The notes beneath the pieces are model-generated. The model was not told the DNA's origin. It searched no databases and was given only the letters and a program-made list of their open reading frames with translations. From a bacterium (GTDB lineage Bacteria > SZUA-79 > Acidulodesulfobacterales > Acidulodesulfobacteraceae): a stretch of DNA of 64,000 nucleotides. The DNA is taken from NCBI GenBank assembly GCA_021809845.1, contig JAJZJW010000008.1:28196-92195 (forward strand), written 5' to 3'. Positions 17,199 through 27,452 of this stretch are shown in pieces (position 1 is the stretch's first letter; each line of letters begins with the position of its first letter). The translations under genes were made by a program, and so were the position numbers.

Positions 17199-18563
17199 CT
17201 ATGTCAAATTAAAAATATTTTGCGTTTCTTCTTTCGCAAAAGATTCGTATAATGAATTTGTTCTGATGTTCATTGTATTCCATGAAAAACAAGATGGGCA
17301 TAAGCTCGTATAATGTAACGAACTGTAATTACATTTAGAACATACGAAAGGTAATTTTACAGGGTACTGATTTTTCAATGCTTTTCTGAAGGAAGTTGCT
17401 GCTTCGTTTGTTTTACCTCTTTTTAAATAGCATTCACCGAGAAGCAAATATAATGAACTGTCTTTAAATATAGAAGAAGGAATAATTTTAAGATTGGATA
17501 TGGCTTCGTCAACCATCTCAATGCGCATGTAAAATTTTGCAAGAAATAATCTGTACTCCCATTTTTCAGGATTATTATATATAAGTTCCTGGTAAAATTT
17601 TATTATATTTTGAGGACTGTTTGTATTAATTGCAGCATCTTCCATTTTTATAATTATTGCAAAACTATTTGTTTTTAAAAAAGCTTTTTCCCATAGTTTA
17701 AATGCATCATTTGTTTTATCTTTCTTCATCAAAATATCTCCCAGCGATATATATGCGCCTGCAAAATATTTGTCATGGGAAATGACCTGATTAAATCTTT
17801 TTGCCGATCTTTCTAAATCATTTTCATTTTCTAATAGATATTTAGCATATTCATATTTTAGCCCAATCATATCCTTTTCTTCTTTTTTATTTATATTCTT
17901 GTCCTTGGATTGGCTTAAAAAAAGTATTGACATTTTGTAAGCTTTTTTCCATTCCGAATTTTTTATATACAGGTCTTTAAGCTGCAATATAGCATAAAGA
18001 TTGTCCGGCGCAATTTCAACGGCTTTATTAAAAAAAGATATAGCTTTTTCATAATTTTTATTAAGTTTGTGTAAATTTCCTGCTTCATTAAGCACCTTAA
18101 CATTATTTGCATCTATTTCCAGTGTTTTGTTAATAAACATTTCGGCAGATTTAAAATCCCCTTTATGCTTGTATATTTTAAATAATAGGATATATGCCTT
18201 AATACTGCTGTCATATTTGGATAAATATTTTTTTAAAATATCTATTGCCCTGTCGTACTGTGCTTTAATATATAAATCTTCGGCTTTGTCTATTGAATTG
18301 TCAATTTCAGTGATAATAAACTGTTTTTTATTTTTTAACCAGTTTTTTAGATAAACGGCAATATTTTTTATTAGGGTTATAATAAGAAATAACAAAATGC
18401 CGATTAAGAAAGCGGCGAAAATGTAAAAAATTAAATAATAATCTACTACATTATGATTTCCGGGAAGATAGTGAAGCGGAATTTTTATCGGATTTAAAAC
18501 ATAAAGATATTCAAAAAATGCAACGAGTATTAAAATTAATATAAAAAGGACTATTAAATACAT
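17199..18563 (-). CDS. lapB: LapA-LapB-like membrane TPR protein with rubredoxin-type zinc ribbon
   Basis: Residues 1-70 contain two membrane helices with a short periplasmic link and resemble LapA (DUF1049). TPR repeats fill about 90-415. The C-terminus has CSKC and CPSC zinc-ribbon pairs, as in LapB (YciM). In Escherichia coli LapA and LapB are separate neighbours; LapB controls LpxC turnover and lipid A levels at the inner membrane. Here both modules are on one 454-residue chain. The role is inferred by homology of layout; there is no lpxC or ftsH in the window to test it. It lies 28 bases before gpmI. Confidence 0.78.
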   Translation of the reverse strand: MYLIVLFILILILVAFFEYLYVLNPIKIPLHYLPGNHNVVDYYLIFYIFAAFLIGILLFLIITLIKNIAVYLKNWLKNKKQFIITEIDNSIDKAEDLYIKAQYDRAIDILKKYLSKYDSSIKAYILLFKIYKHKGDFKSAEMFINKTLEIDANNVKVLNEAGNLHKLNKNYEKAISFFNKAVEIAPDNLYAILQLKDLYIKNSEWKKAYKMSILFLSQSKDKNINKKEEKDMIGLKYEYAKYLLENENDLERSAKRFNQVISHDKYFAGAYISLGDILMKKDKTNDAFKLWEKAFLKTNSFAIIIKMEDAAINTNSPQNIIKFYQELIYNNPEKWEYRLFLAKFYMRIEMVDEAISNLKIIPSSIFKDSSLYLLLGECYLKRGKTNEAATSFRKALKNQYPVKLPFVCSKCNYSSLHYTSLCPSCFSWNTMNIRTNSLYESFAKEETQNIFNLT

Positions 18564-18599
18564 ATGAATTTTATTATATATTGTGTGGTTTTTATTTCA

Positions 18600-19010
18600 T
18601 TATTTATCTTCGATGGTAAGTTCTTTAGCATCCGGCCATAAATTTTCAAGATTATAAAAAGACCTATAAGGCTCTAAGAAAATATGTATCATTATATCGC
18701 CGTAATCCATCGCAACCCACCTTGAAGCGTCAATTCCGTCAACCGCTATAGGTTTTCTTTTTATGGATGTTAAAATATTATCGGCTATAGCAGCAACCTG
18801 TCTGTCGGATGTTCCCGTTGCAATAATTATAAAATCTGCAAGCTGGGATATTTTTCTAATATCAAGAACAATAATATTTTTTGCCTTTTTATCGGATAGA
18901 TAATTTATAACTGCTCGTATTTCTTTATTGGTTCTTTTAAATTTTTTTTTAAGAACTTTTTTGCCGTTCTCGGCAGCGCTGTCTATATTGACCGTTGTTA
19001 TTGAATTCAC
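18600..19010 (-). CDS. rsfS: Ribosomal silencing factor RsfS
   Basis: RsfS (Iojap/DUF143) binds ribosomal protein L14 and blocks subunit joining in starvation. The 136-residue protein has the domain core KKAKNIIVLDIRKIS, FIIATGTSDRQVAAIADNI, DASRWVAMDYGDIMIHIF and the final YRSFYNLENLWPDA. The first 25 residues are a basic extension. It follows nadD, as in many deltaproteobacteria, but with a 206-base gap of A/T-rich sequence between them (19011-19216) in which I see no gene. Confidence 0.93.
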   Translation of the reverse strand: MNSITTVNIDSAAENGKKVLKKKFKRTNKEIRAVINYLSDKKAKNIIVLDIRKISQLADFIIIATGTSDRQVAAIADNILTSIKRKPIAVDGIDASRWVAMDYGDIMIHIFLEPYRSFYNLENLWPDAKELTIEDK

Positions 19011-19216
19011 GTATTTTATTTATAATTTAATTTAAAATTTAAATAGTTTATTTAATGTAATTTGAATTGCGATAAGAATGAATAATAATATTATTATATA
19101 ATAAATATATAATAAATTTTGTATGCATTCAGTTTTTATAATGACTTGTAATTTTTATTATACATACTTAATCCTTAATCCTTTCATTATATATTTATTA
19201 TATAAATATATATATA

Positions 19217-19876
19217 TTATAAATATATACCACTTCTTATTATATATTCAATTGTTTCATTTGGCAACAAAAAACGATTGGATAATTTTTTTTTAAAGTT
19301 ATTTCTTATTTTTGTCGAGGATATATCTAATCTGGTAACCTCTAATAAAAATATAGATATATTTTCGGGATATATTATCAGTCTATCGCGGCTGACATCA
19401 ATATCAATCTTATTATGGATTGATTCAGGAATATATTTTAAGACTGAAGTCAAATTTTCATACTTTGTTTTTATATCGAGCCCCCTGCTAATAATTATAA
19501 AATTAGTCATTTCAAAAAGTAAATTGCTTTCTTTCCAATTTTTGATTTCGGTAAATGCTTCAAATCCTATAATAAAAAAAAGGTCGTCGCCATGATGTAT
19601 TTCTTTTAATTCTTGTATAGTATTGTAAGAAAATGAGACCCCGCCCCTTTTGATTTCGATGTCTGATACTTCGAATTTATTATTAGAGGTTATGGCCATT
19701 TTTACCATTTCAAATCTGCTGTTGGAATTTATTGCGGTTTCATGTTTGTTGGATGTAATATTTGTCGGTATAAATATTATTTTATCAAGAGAAGCTTTTT
19801 CAAGAAGTTCTTCGCATGTTCTTAGATGTCCGTAATGTACGGGATTAAATGACCCGCCAAATATACCTATTTTCAT
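19217..19876 (-). CDS. nadD: Nicotinate-nucleotide adenylyltransferase NadD
   Basis: NadD adenylates nicotinate mononucleotide in NAD synthesis. IGIFGGSFNPVHYGHL at the start is the nucleotidyltransferase signature, and LDISSTKIRNNF near the end is the second one (ISSTxIR). FIIGFEAFTEIKNWKE corresponds to the family segment with the nicotinate-binding Trp. The 219-residue length is normal. Its ATG overlaps the proA stop as ATGA, so it is translationally coupled to proA. Confidence 0.95.
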   Translation of the reverse strand: MKIGIFGGSFNPVHYGHLRTCEELLEKASLDKIIFIPTNITSNKHETAINSNSRFEMVKMAITSNNKFEVSDIEIKRGGVSFSYNTIQELKEIHHGDDLFFIIGFEAFTEIKNWKESNLLFEMTNFIIISRGLDIKTKYENLTSVLKYIPESIHNKIDIDVSRDRLIIYPENISIFLLEVTRLDISSTKIRNNFKKKLSNRFLLPNETIEYIIRSGIYL

Positions 19877-21144
19877 ATTCTTGTCTGATAATTTCCAAAC
19901 ACTACAAATTTTGTCGTAGTGAGTTCTTTTGCCCCCATGGGTCCGTATGCGTGTATTTTTGATGTCGAAATACCTATTTCTGCACCAAGTCCAAGTTCAA
20001 AACCGTCGTTAAATCTTGTAGATGCATTTATCAGAACGCATGAAGAGTTGACTTTTTTAATAAACTCCATTGCATTGGCATAATTTTCCGTTATTATTGC
20101 TTCTGTGTGGTTTGACCCGTATTTTTTTATATGTTCTATGGCAGACTCAATATTATTTACAGTTCTAATAGATAAAATCAGGTCTAAATATTCTTCGTTC
20201 CAATCACAGGCAGAAGCCGCAGTTACTAATTTAAATTGATTTTTAAATATCCGCAGAAGCTCATCGTCCAACCTTGTTTCCACATTTCTGCTGCTTAATT
20301 CCTTTAGCAGAACAGGCATAAATTTATCTGCTATTTTTTCGTGAACAAGAAGGGTTTCTAATGCGTTGCACACCGAAGGTCTTTGAACCTTGGCGTTAAT
20401 AACTATATCTACGGCTTTTCGAATATCGCAGGTTTCATCTATATATATATGGCAAACCCCTTTATCGTGTTTTACCACAGGGATTTTTGAATTTTCGGTT
20501 ACGAATGAAATTAAACCTTCGCCGCCTCTGGGGATAACCAGGTCAATATATTTTTTTTGCGATATGAGTTCTAATACGGCAGAGCGGTCGGTGTAGGGAA
20601 CCATTGATATGGTGTTTTCGGATAATCCGTTTTTTTTCAAAGCTTCTTTTATAATGTAAATTAAAGCAAGATTAGAATTAATGGCTTCTGAGCCTCCTCT
20701 AAGCACTGCGGCGTTTCCGGACAGCAGACAGAGTATAGAAGCATCTATAGTAACATTAGGTCTTGATTCGTAAATTATTCCTATAACTCCGAGCGGAATG
20801 CGCATTTTACCCACCATAAGACCGTTAGGTCTTATGGAAATGTTTTCTATTTCACCCACAGGGTCTTTTATTTTCTTGACGTCTTCTATGGATGCTATCA
20901 TCGAATTTATAGTTTTTTCGCTGATAGTTAATCTGTCTATAAGGGGTTCTTTAAGCGAGTTTTTTCTGGCATGCTCAATATCTTTTAAATTTTCAGAGAG
21001 CAAAAATTCCTTGTTTTCTATGAGTAATTTTTCAATATCGTTTAGCAGACTAAGTTTTGTTGAACTGCCCGCATTTGCAATAGAACTGCTGGCTTCGTAT
21101 GTTTGTTTTGCAATAATTTCTATACCGAGATTTTGTTCGCCCAT
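19873..21144 (-). CDS. proA: Gamma-glutamyl phosphate reductase ProA
   Basis: ProA reduces gamma-glutamyl phosphate to glutamate semialdehyde in proline synthesis. It has the aldehyde-dehydrogenase fold with RMPLGVIGIIYESRPNV, LRGGSEAINSN, and VQRPSVCNALETLLVH holding the catalytic Cys, plus a C-terminal DGFELGLGAEIGIST. The frame can be read from a TTG five codons upstream. The ATG at 21144 is chosen because GGGA stands about nine bases before it, giving 423 residues. It lies directly after proB and overlaps nadD. Confidence 0.95.
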   Translation of the reverse strand: MGEQNLGIEIIAKQTYEASSSIANAGSSTKLSLLNDIEKLLIENKEFLLSENLKDIEHARKNSLKEPLIDRLTISEKTINSMIASIEDVKKIKDPVGEIENISIRPNGLMVGKMRIPLGVIGIIYESRPNVTIDASILCLLSGNAAVLRGGSEAINSNLALIYIIKEALKKNGLSENTISMVPYTDRSAVLELISQKKYIDLVIPRGGEGLISFVTENSKIPVVKHDKGVCHIYIDETCDIRKAVDIVINAKVQRPSVCNALETLLVHEKIADKFMPVLLKELSSRNVETRLDDELLRIFKNQFKLVTAASACDWNEEYLDLILSIRTVNNIESAIEHIKKYGSNHTEAIITENYANAMEFIKKVNSSCVLINASTRFNDGFELGLGAEIGISTSKIHAYGPMGAKELTTTKFVVFGNYQTRI

Positions 21145-21176
21145 AATATTTATTCCCAATTTTAGAACAATTAATT

Positions 21177-22331
21177 TTAGAGCAGTACCATATTATTTTT
21201 ATGTACGGCTATTCCTATTCCCTTTGTATGCGCACTATTTAGCATTACTTGAATTTCGTTTGATTTTAAGCCTTTAATTTTTTTTATTTCTTCAGAATCA
21301 AAGTTAGAAATTCCGGCGGCAACAATTTTATTTTGTTCATTTGCTATATATATGCCATTATGTTTTTTGAAATTTCCCTTAACATCTATTATACCGCTTG
21401 CAAGCAAACTTTTATTGTTATTTGTAATAGCTTCTATAGCACCTTTATCGCAAACAAGCAAACCGTTTTTTTTCATACCGAATATAAGCCAGTGTTTTTT
21501 TTTGCTTATTTCTTCGCAAGAAGACAAAATAAACGTTCCGGCGATTTTGCCGTTAGATAAAGATTTGAGGACTTTTTTATCTTTTCCGGATGCAATTATA
21601 GTGTCTATTCCTGCCTCTGATGCAATATAAGCCGATTCGAGTTTTGATTTCATGCCGCCTGTTCCGTGAATACTTTTTGAATTATCTTTAAAATCAGAAA
21701 TAAAATGTTTTATATCGTCTATTATTTTTATCTGATTTGCAAATTTGTCTAAAGATGGATTTTTATCATATACCCCGTTGACATTTGATAATATTATTAA
21801 AAGGTCTGCGCAGGAAAGATTTGCCGTAAGTGCGGAGAGATAATCATTATCGGAAAATTTAATTTCCTCAGTTGATATCGTGTCATTTTCATTGATAATT
21901 GGAACGACATTATTTTTTAATAGTTCATAAATAGTATTTCTCGCATTGGTGAATCGTTTCCTTGACGATATATCGTCTTTTGTCAAAAGAATTTGAGCAG
22001 TTTTTATATTATATTTTTTAAAATGGGATGAATAAGTCTTCATGAGAAGAGACTGTCCGCAAGAAGCCAGAGCCTGCTTTTGAGGAATAGTTAAAAACTT
22101 TGAGGGTGTTTCGATATTTAAAACATTTCTTCCTGCGGCAATTGCTCCTGACGAAACTAAAATAACCTCTTTTTTTTTAAATCTCAGGGCGTCAACAAAT
22201 TCGGTAATCTTTCTGAATGATGCAGGCGATAAGTTACCGTGAGCGTCTATTAAGACCTGAGTACCTATTTTGACTACTATTCTTTTTTTTAAATTAAAGA
22301 AATCATTATTTTGATTAATAATTTCAATCAT
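21177..22331 (-). CDS. proB: Glutamate 5-kinase ProB with PUA domain
   Basis: ProB phosphorylates glutamate, the committed step of proline synthesis. The amino acid kinase domain (about 14-265) shows VVKIGTQVLI, LVSSGAIAAGRN, PIINENDTIS, FSDNDYLSALTA and SIHGTGGMKSK. A C-terminal PUA domain follows (about 285-380). The 384-residue length is normal. Enzymes of this architecture are typically feedback-inhibited by proline at the kinase domain. It is followed by proA after 32 bases and preceded by obg. Confidence 0.95.
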   Translation of the reverse strand: MIEIINQNNDFFNLKKRIVVKIGTQVLIDAHGNLSPASFRKITEFVDALRFKKKEVILVSSGAIAAGRNVLNIETPSKFLTIPQKQALASCGQSLLMKTYSSHFKKYNIKTAQILLTKDDISSRKRFTNARNTIYELLKNNVVPIINENDTISTEEIKFSDNDYLSALTANLSCADLLIILSNVNGVYDKNPSLDKFANQIKIIDDIKHFISDFKDNSKSIHGTGGMKSKLESAYIASEAGIDTIIASGKDKKVLKSLSNGKIAGTFILSSCEEISKKKHWLIFGMKKNGLLVCDKGAIEAITNNNKSLLASGIIDVKGNFKKHNGIYIANEQNKIVAAGISNFDSEEIKKIKGLKSNEIQVMLNSAHTKGIGIAVHKNNMVLL

Positions 22332-22404
22332 TATTTTAAATTTTTATTTAAATCTTAAATAGGTTGATTATTAGTCTTAATAAACATAATTCCAGAAAAA
22401 TTAT

Positions 22405-23436
<1,032 letters not shown>

Positions 23437-23449
23437 CTATTGCCGGATG

Positions 23450-23707
23450 TCATAATTCTTCAACGACGCTTACAAATTTTCTGTCATTTTTCCCATAATG
23501 AAATTTTACATAGCCGTCCGCTATAGCAAATAATGTGTAATCTCTGCCGGATTTAACATTTTTACCGGGATGGAATGTTGAACCCACCTGTCTGACGATA
23601 ATCTGTCCTGTTTTTATTTTTTCGCTGCCGAATTTTTTTACGCCGCGTCTTTGTCCTTGACTGTCTCTGCCGTTCCTTGAACTGCCGCCAGCTTTTTTAT
23701 GAGCCAT
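23450..23707 (-). CDS. rpmA: 50S ribosomal protein L27
   Basis: L27 reaches the peptidyl transferase centre with its basic N-terminus. The 85-residue protein starts [15 protein letters not shown] with no Firmicutes-type cleavable extension, and continues with [16 protein letters not shown] and the C-terminal VSVVEEL. It follows rplU after 62 bases and precedes obg. No ysxB-type protease gene lies between rplU and rpmA, fitting the uncleaved start. Confidence 0.97.
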   Translation of the reverse strand: MAHKKAGGSSRNGRDSQGQRRGVKKFGSEKIKTGQIIVRQVGSTFHPGKNVKSGRDYTLFAIADGYVKFHYGKNDRKFVSVVEEL

Positions 23708-23769
23708 TTTAACACCCTTTTGATTTAATTTTAATTTTTGTTAAAATTATTAAATTTTTTAATAATTCT

Positions 23770-24084
23770 TTAGGAAATTTCCGTAATTTTAATCTCTGAA
23801 AACCTTTGTCTGTGTCCTATTTTTTTTCTTTCGCCTTTTCGCCTTTTCATTTTAAAAGCTATAACCTTTTTTGCCTTGCCTTCTTCTTTGACGACTATTC
23901 CTTTTACGTTTGTATTTTCAATAATCGGACTGCCTACAATAATTTCATCGCCTCTTTTTGTCATACTGGCGCTGAAAATTACCTCGCCGCCTTTTTCAAT
24001 GTTCAGCTTTTCTGTTTTTATAGTATCTCCTACAGACACTTTGTATTGTTTAGAACCTGAAATAATAACTGCGTAATCGTTCAT
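23770..24084 (-). CDS. rplU: 50S ribosomal protein L21
   Basis: L21 binds 23S rRNA in the large subunit. The 104-residue protein begins DYAVIISGSKQYKVSVGD and ends with the basic family block KMKRRKGERKKIGHRQRFSEIKI. GAGGT stands eight bases before the ATG. It is the first gene of the long -strand block running to rsfS and probably beyond; its promoter must lie in the A/T-rich region after 24085. Confidence 0.97.
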   Translation of the reverse strand: MNDYAVIISGSKQYKVSVGDTIKTEKLNIEKGGEVIFSASMTKRGDEIIVGSPIIENTNVKGIVVKEEGKAKKVIAFKMKRRKGERKKIGHRQRFSEIKITEIS

Positions 24085-24617
24085 AAAATACCTCTATAAT
24101 ATTATTGGAATTTTTGTTATATTATAAGTCGCAATTATATTATAAAATGAATTATAATATAATGTGTTATGCATGCAATAGTTATAACTAGTGTTATTTA
24201 TCTATCTAACTATACTATCTATTATAATTATAATATAGGATGTTATCTGTTAAATAAATAAAGTAAATAAACAATAAATCTATTAAATTAAATTTAAAAA
24301 TTGATTAAATCTAAATCTACTAAAACAAATCTTTTAAATCTATAAATATTTAAAATCTATGAATCTATAAATCTATAAATAAAATAAAATAAAATAAAAT
24401 AAAATAAATAAATAAAAATAAATAAATAAATAAATAAATTAAATGACATATAATTTTATATAAAATAATTTATATAGTCAAGAAAAATTTACATTACCCT
24501 AACCTACCGAGCTATTGTTATATTATGAAAAGTGGTATATATAGTTATTATATATTATGCACATTGCATTATAATAATATTGTAAAATAATATGACATCA
24601 GACGAGGTCTCACTTAC
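24085..24617. other. Divergent A/T-rich intergenic region, no gene seen
   Basis: These 533 bases separate rplU (-) from the histidine kinase gene (+) and should hold both promoters. Many TATAAT-like strings occur, which in such A/T-rich DNA do not single out a promoter. A simple repeat of AAAT/AAATA units occupies about 24375-24441. A conserved-looking non-A/T island, TTACCCTAACCTACCGAGCT, stands at 24494-24513 and has a partial match near 56457. No open frame of note or RNA gene was recognised. Confidence 0.6.
24375..24441. repeat. A/T simple-sequence repeat
   Basis: Runs of AAAT and AAATA units continue for about 65 bases with small interruptions. Such microsatellites change length by slippage. 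It lies about 180 bases before the kinase start, too far to affect a core promoter directly unless the transcript begins upstream. Confidence 0.7.
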
Positions 24618-25748
24618 ATGCCGGTTTTATTAAATTATTCGGATATCTTGAACAGCGTTAGCGACGGCATCATCGTTATTGACGAAAATTTCAGGATTAT
24701 TTATGCCAATAAGGCTTTTTTGAATAATTCGGATTTCTCCAAAGATGAAATAATCGGTAATTATTGCTATAAAGTGTCTCATTTGAGGAATGACCCGTGC
24801 GACCCCGCGCTGGAATCATGTTCCATAGAAGAAGTTATTAAAAAAAAGAACACAGTTAAGGTTATTCACGGTCATTTCGGATATAAAAATAAAGAAATAG
24901 CCGTTGAAATAAGTTCGGCCCCTTTAGTGGACAGTGCTACCGGAAAAACATATGCGGTTGAAGTAGTAAGACAAATAGGTTCTGCTTCAGGCGGCGAAAC
25001 AAAATTTAATCTATCGCAAAGACTTGCCGAGGTTGCGTATCTTGCAGAAGGTGTGGCGCATGAAATTAATAATCCTCTGAATAATATTCTTGCATCGATT
25101 GATATGATTAGAAGCTGCATTGCCGGAAATGAAGAATTGGAGCACAAATTAAACAGTTCCGAAATAACAATAGAACCGGGAAGCTGCGATATTAAAAAAT
25201 ACTTCGGATTAATGCAGAGCGAGATAGAAAGATGTAAATCAATAACAAAAAAGATGCTTCTTTTCTCAAGACCTGTTTCCGAATCCACAGATATAATTGA
25301 CGTTAATTGTTCTATAAGTGAAACGGTGTCGCTTTTAATGTTTCTTGCTAATCAAAAGCACATAATGATTGAAAAAAAATTTTGCGAGGATTTGCCTGTA
25401 ATTAATTTTTCAGATGCAGGATTAAGACAGGTTATATTAAATATAGGGCTTAATGCTATTCAGGCTGTTAATGAAAACACAGGGATAGTTTATTTTATAA
25501 CCAAAAAAATGAAAAATTATATATCTATTTTTATAATAGATAACGGGAAAGGTATTTCCGTAGAAAATATTAAAAGAATTTTTGACCCGTTTTTTTCAAA
25601 AAATAAAGGTACTGATAGCTCAGGTTTAGGATTGTCAATCAGTCTTAGCATAATAAAATCGCTGGGCGGTTCAATAGAAGTCAGGTCAAAAGAAAATATC
25701 GGAACAAAATTTACCATAAAAATACCTATTAAAGTGCCTTATGAATAA
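24618..25748 (+). CDS. PAS-domain sensor histidine kinase (NtrB-like)
   Basis: This is a 376-residue cytoplasmic kinase without membrane segments. A PAS domain (about 8-118) has three cysteines (C50, C61, C68) in the loop CYKVSHLRNDPCD, a pattern I associate with PAS kinases of anaerobic deltaproteobacteria. The HisKA box GVAHEINNPLNN carries the phospho-acceptor H148. The ATPase domain shows an N box (NIGLNAIQAV), DNGKGIS and GLGLSIS. The regulator gene follows directly. Originally the stop would have overlapped the regulator ATG; a 111-bp duplication now separates them. The signal is unknown; a redox or metal ligand at the cysteines is a guess. Confidence 0.85.
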   Translation: MPVLLNYSDILNSVSDGIIVIDENFRIIYANKAFLNNSDFSKDEIIGNYCYKVSHLRNDPCDPALESCSIEEVIKKKNTVKVIHGHFGYKNKEIAVEISSAPLVDSATGKTYAVEVVRQIGSASGGETKFNLSQRLAEVAYLAEGVAHEINNPLNNILASIDMIRSCIAGNEELEHKLNSSEITIEPGSCDIKKYFGLMQSEIERCKSITKKMLLFSRPVSESTDIIDVNCSISETVSLLMFLANQKHIMIEKKFCEDLPVINFSDAGLRQVILNIGLNAIQAVNENTGIVYFITKKMKNYISIFIIDNGKGISVENIKRIFDPFFSKNKGTDSSGLGLSISLSIIKSLGGSIEVRSKENIGTKFTIKIPIKVPYE

Positions 25749-25923
25749 TTTAATGTCTAATAATACTATATCAGTATTAATAGTTGATGATGATGTAAAT
25801 TATAGAAATATAATGCCGTATTTACCATAAAAATACCTATTAAAGTGCCTTATGAATAATTTAATGTCTAATAATACTATATCAGTATTAATAGTTGATG
25901 ATGATGTAAATTATAGAAATATA
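25709..25923. repeat. 111-bp-offset tandem duplication across the kinase/regulator junction
   Basis: Bases 25709-25812 are repeated exactly at 25820-25923, 104 identical bases with a 7-base spacer. Each copy carries the last codons of the kinase gene and the first 24 codons of the regulator. The unchanged sequence suggests a recent event, or an assembly error that sequencing reads could reveal. Confidence 0.95.
25741..25830 (+). pseudogene. Duplicated 5' fragment of the response regulator gene
   Basis: An ATG at 25741, overlapping the kinase stop, opens a frame of 29 codons. Its first 24 codons are identical to the start of the regulator at 25852, and it then stops at 25828-25830. It is the left-over first copy of a tandem duplication. 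It holds the first acidic residues of a receiver domain (VDDD) but cannot fold into one. If translated by coupling to the kinase, ribosomes stop 21 bases before the real regulator start, which could keep the coupling alive. Confidence 0.8.
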
Positions 25924-27225
25924 TTGACCGGTTATTTGAAAAATCAGGGCTATGATACCGTCTCAGTTTCTACCGGCGAAGAAGCCATGGAACATCTTAA
26001 AAATTATTATTTTCATATTGTCGTTTCAGATTTAAAATTACCGGGCATGTCAGGATTAGATCTTCTAAAAATAATAAAATCTAAAACAAAAGAATCAGAA
26101 ATTATAATATTGACCGGGTTCGGAAGTATAGACAGCGCCGTAACGGCTTTAAAAATAGGTGCCTATGATTACTTAGTTAAACCGTTAAGCCTTGAAGAGC
26201 TGAGTCTCACTATCAAAAGATTAGTTGAAAATATAAATTTAAAAGTAAGGGCAGATTATTTTAAGAGAGAAATTTCTAAAAAATATTTTATAGGCAAATC
26301 TAAAGCTGCGCAAAAAGTTGTAGATGATATCGGATTAGCCGCCAAATCGGATATAAATGTGCTGATTCTCGGCGAATCCGGTACAGGCAAAGAGCTGAGT
26401 GCAAATCTTTTGCACAGGATGTCAGACAGGGCGGATAATCCTCTCATAATAGTGGATTCTTGTAATTTGTCCGAAAATTTGTTTGAATCGGAATTGTTCG
26501 GGCACGAAAGAGGGTCTTTTACCGGTGCCGATATTTTAAAAAAAGGGCTTTTAGAATATGCTGATAAAGGTATATTGTTCATAGATGAAATTGGAGAAAT
26601 AAGCAATATTATTCAATCAAAATTATTAAGAATAATAGACACTAAAAGTTTTAGAAGAGTGGGGTCGTCTAAAAATATTCAAATTGATGCAAGGATTATT
26701 ACCGCTACAAATAAACATTTAAGAAAAATGGTTGAAGAAAATAAATTCAGGGGAGATTTATATTATAGAATAAGCGGTTTTATCATAGAGCTTCCTCCAT
26801 TGAGAGACAGGAAAGAGGACATTCCTTACCTAACCCATTTTTTTATGACAAAACAAAATAAAATCAATACGTCAAAAGTTATTTCTCCAGGTGCCGTAGA
26901 TAAGCTTTTAAATTACGGCTGGCCCGGTAATGTGAGGGAACTGAAAAATGTTATTGAAAGGGCTATAGTCTTAACGGATGGGAAAGATACAATAATGCCT
27001 GAACATATTCAGATAGAAACCATGGCTGCCGATTATCACGAAAAAGCGAATACCGAAAAAACCGACGATTTTAACCATTTATTCGAATCGCATATTTCAT
27101 TAAATGAAATTGAAGAAAAATATTTAAAATATTTATCGCGTAAAAATTTAAGTAAGTCCGAAATTGCTGATATAACGGGCATCAGCGAAAGAAGTCTCTA
27201 TAGAAAAATTGCATCAATAAAATAA
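25852..27225 (+). CDS. Sigma-54-dependent response regulator (NtrC family)
   Basis: This 457-residue activator has a receiver domain (10-125: VDDD acidic pocket, phospho-acceptor D60, K110). Next comes an AAA+ domain with Walker A GESGTGKE (174-181), the sigma-54 contact loop as GSFTGA, ESELFGHERG, Walker B ILFIDEIGE, and WPGNVRELKNV. A Fis-type helix-turn-helix closes it (SKSEIADITGISERSLYRKI). It should work with sigma-54 RNA polymerase and be phosphorylated by the adjacent kinase. The ATG at 25852 lies in the second copy of a tandem duplication; ATG at residue 5 is an alternative. Target genes are unknown. Confidence 0.9.
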   Translation: MNNLMSNNTISVLIVDDDVNYRNILTGYLKNQGYDTVSVSTGEEAMEHLKNYYFHIVVSDLKLPGMSGLDLLKIIKSKTKESEIIILTGFGSIDSAVTALKIGAYDYLVKPLSLEELSLTIKRLVENINLKVRADYFKREISKKYFIGKSKAAQKVVDDIGLAAKSDINVLILGESGTGKELSANLLHRMSDRADNPLIIVDSCNLSENLFESELFGHERGSFTGADILKKGLLEYADKGILFIDEIGEISNIIQSKLLRIIDTKSFRRVGSSKNIQIDARIITATNKHLRKMVEENKFRGDLYYRISGFIIELPPLRDRKEDIPYLTHFFMTKQNKINTSKVISPGAVDKLLNYGWPGNVRELKNVIERAIVLTDGKDTIMPEHIQIETMAADYHEKANTEKTDDFNHLFESHISLNEIEEKYLKYLSRKNLSKSEIADITGISERSLYRKIASIK

Positions 27226-27452
27226 AAAAAATTCACACCGATTTTTATATTTTTTTCTTGTTTAACGGCAATATTTATTATTTAATATATATAAAAAAAT
27301 ACACACAGATGCAATACAAAAATTATTATATAATATTATATATATAAATATATATAATATTGTTTTTTATTTTATAATATCATCTTAATTATTAATATTG
27401 TCTTAATTTCTTAATTATCGTAGCGAATTAAATTGCTATTAAGGGGGCTGTG

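Noticed and set aside
27450..27452. GTG start of the chemoreceptor
   Set aside because: The ATG one codon later is better spaced from the AGGGGG ribosome site.
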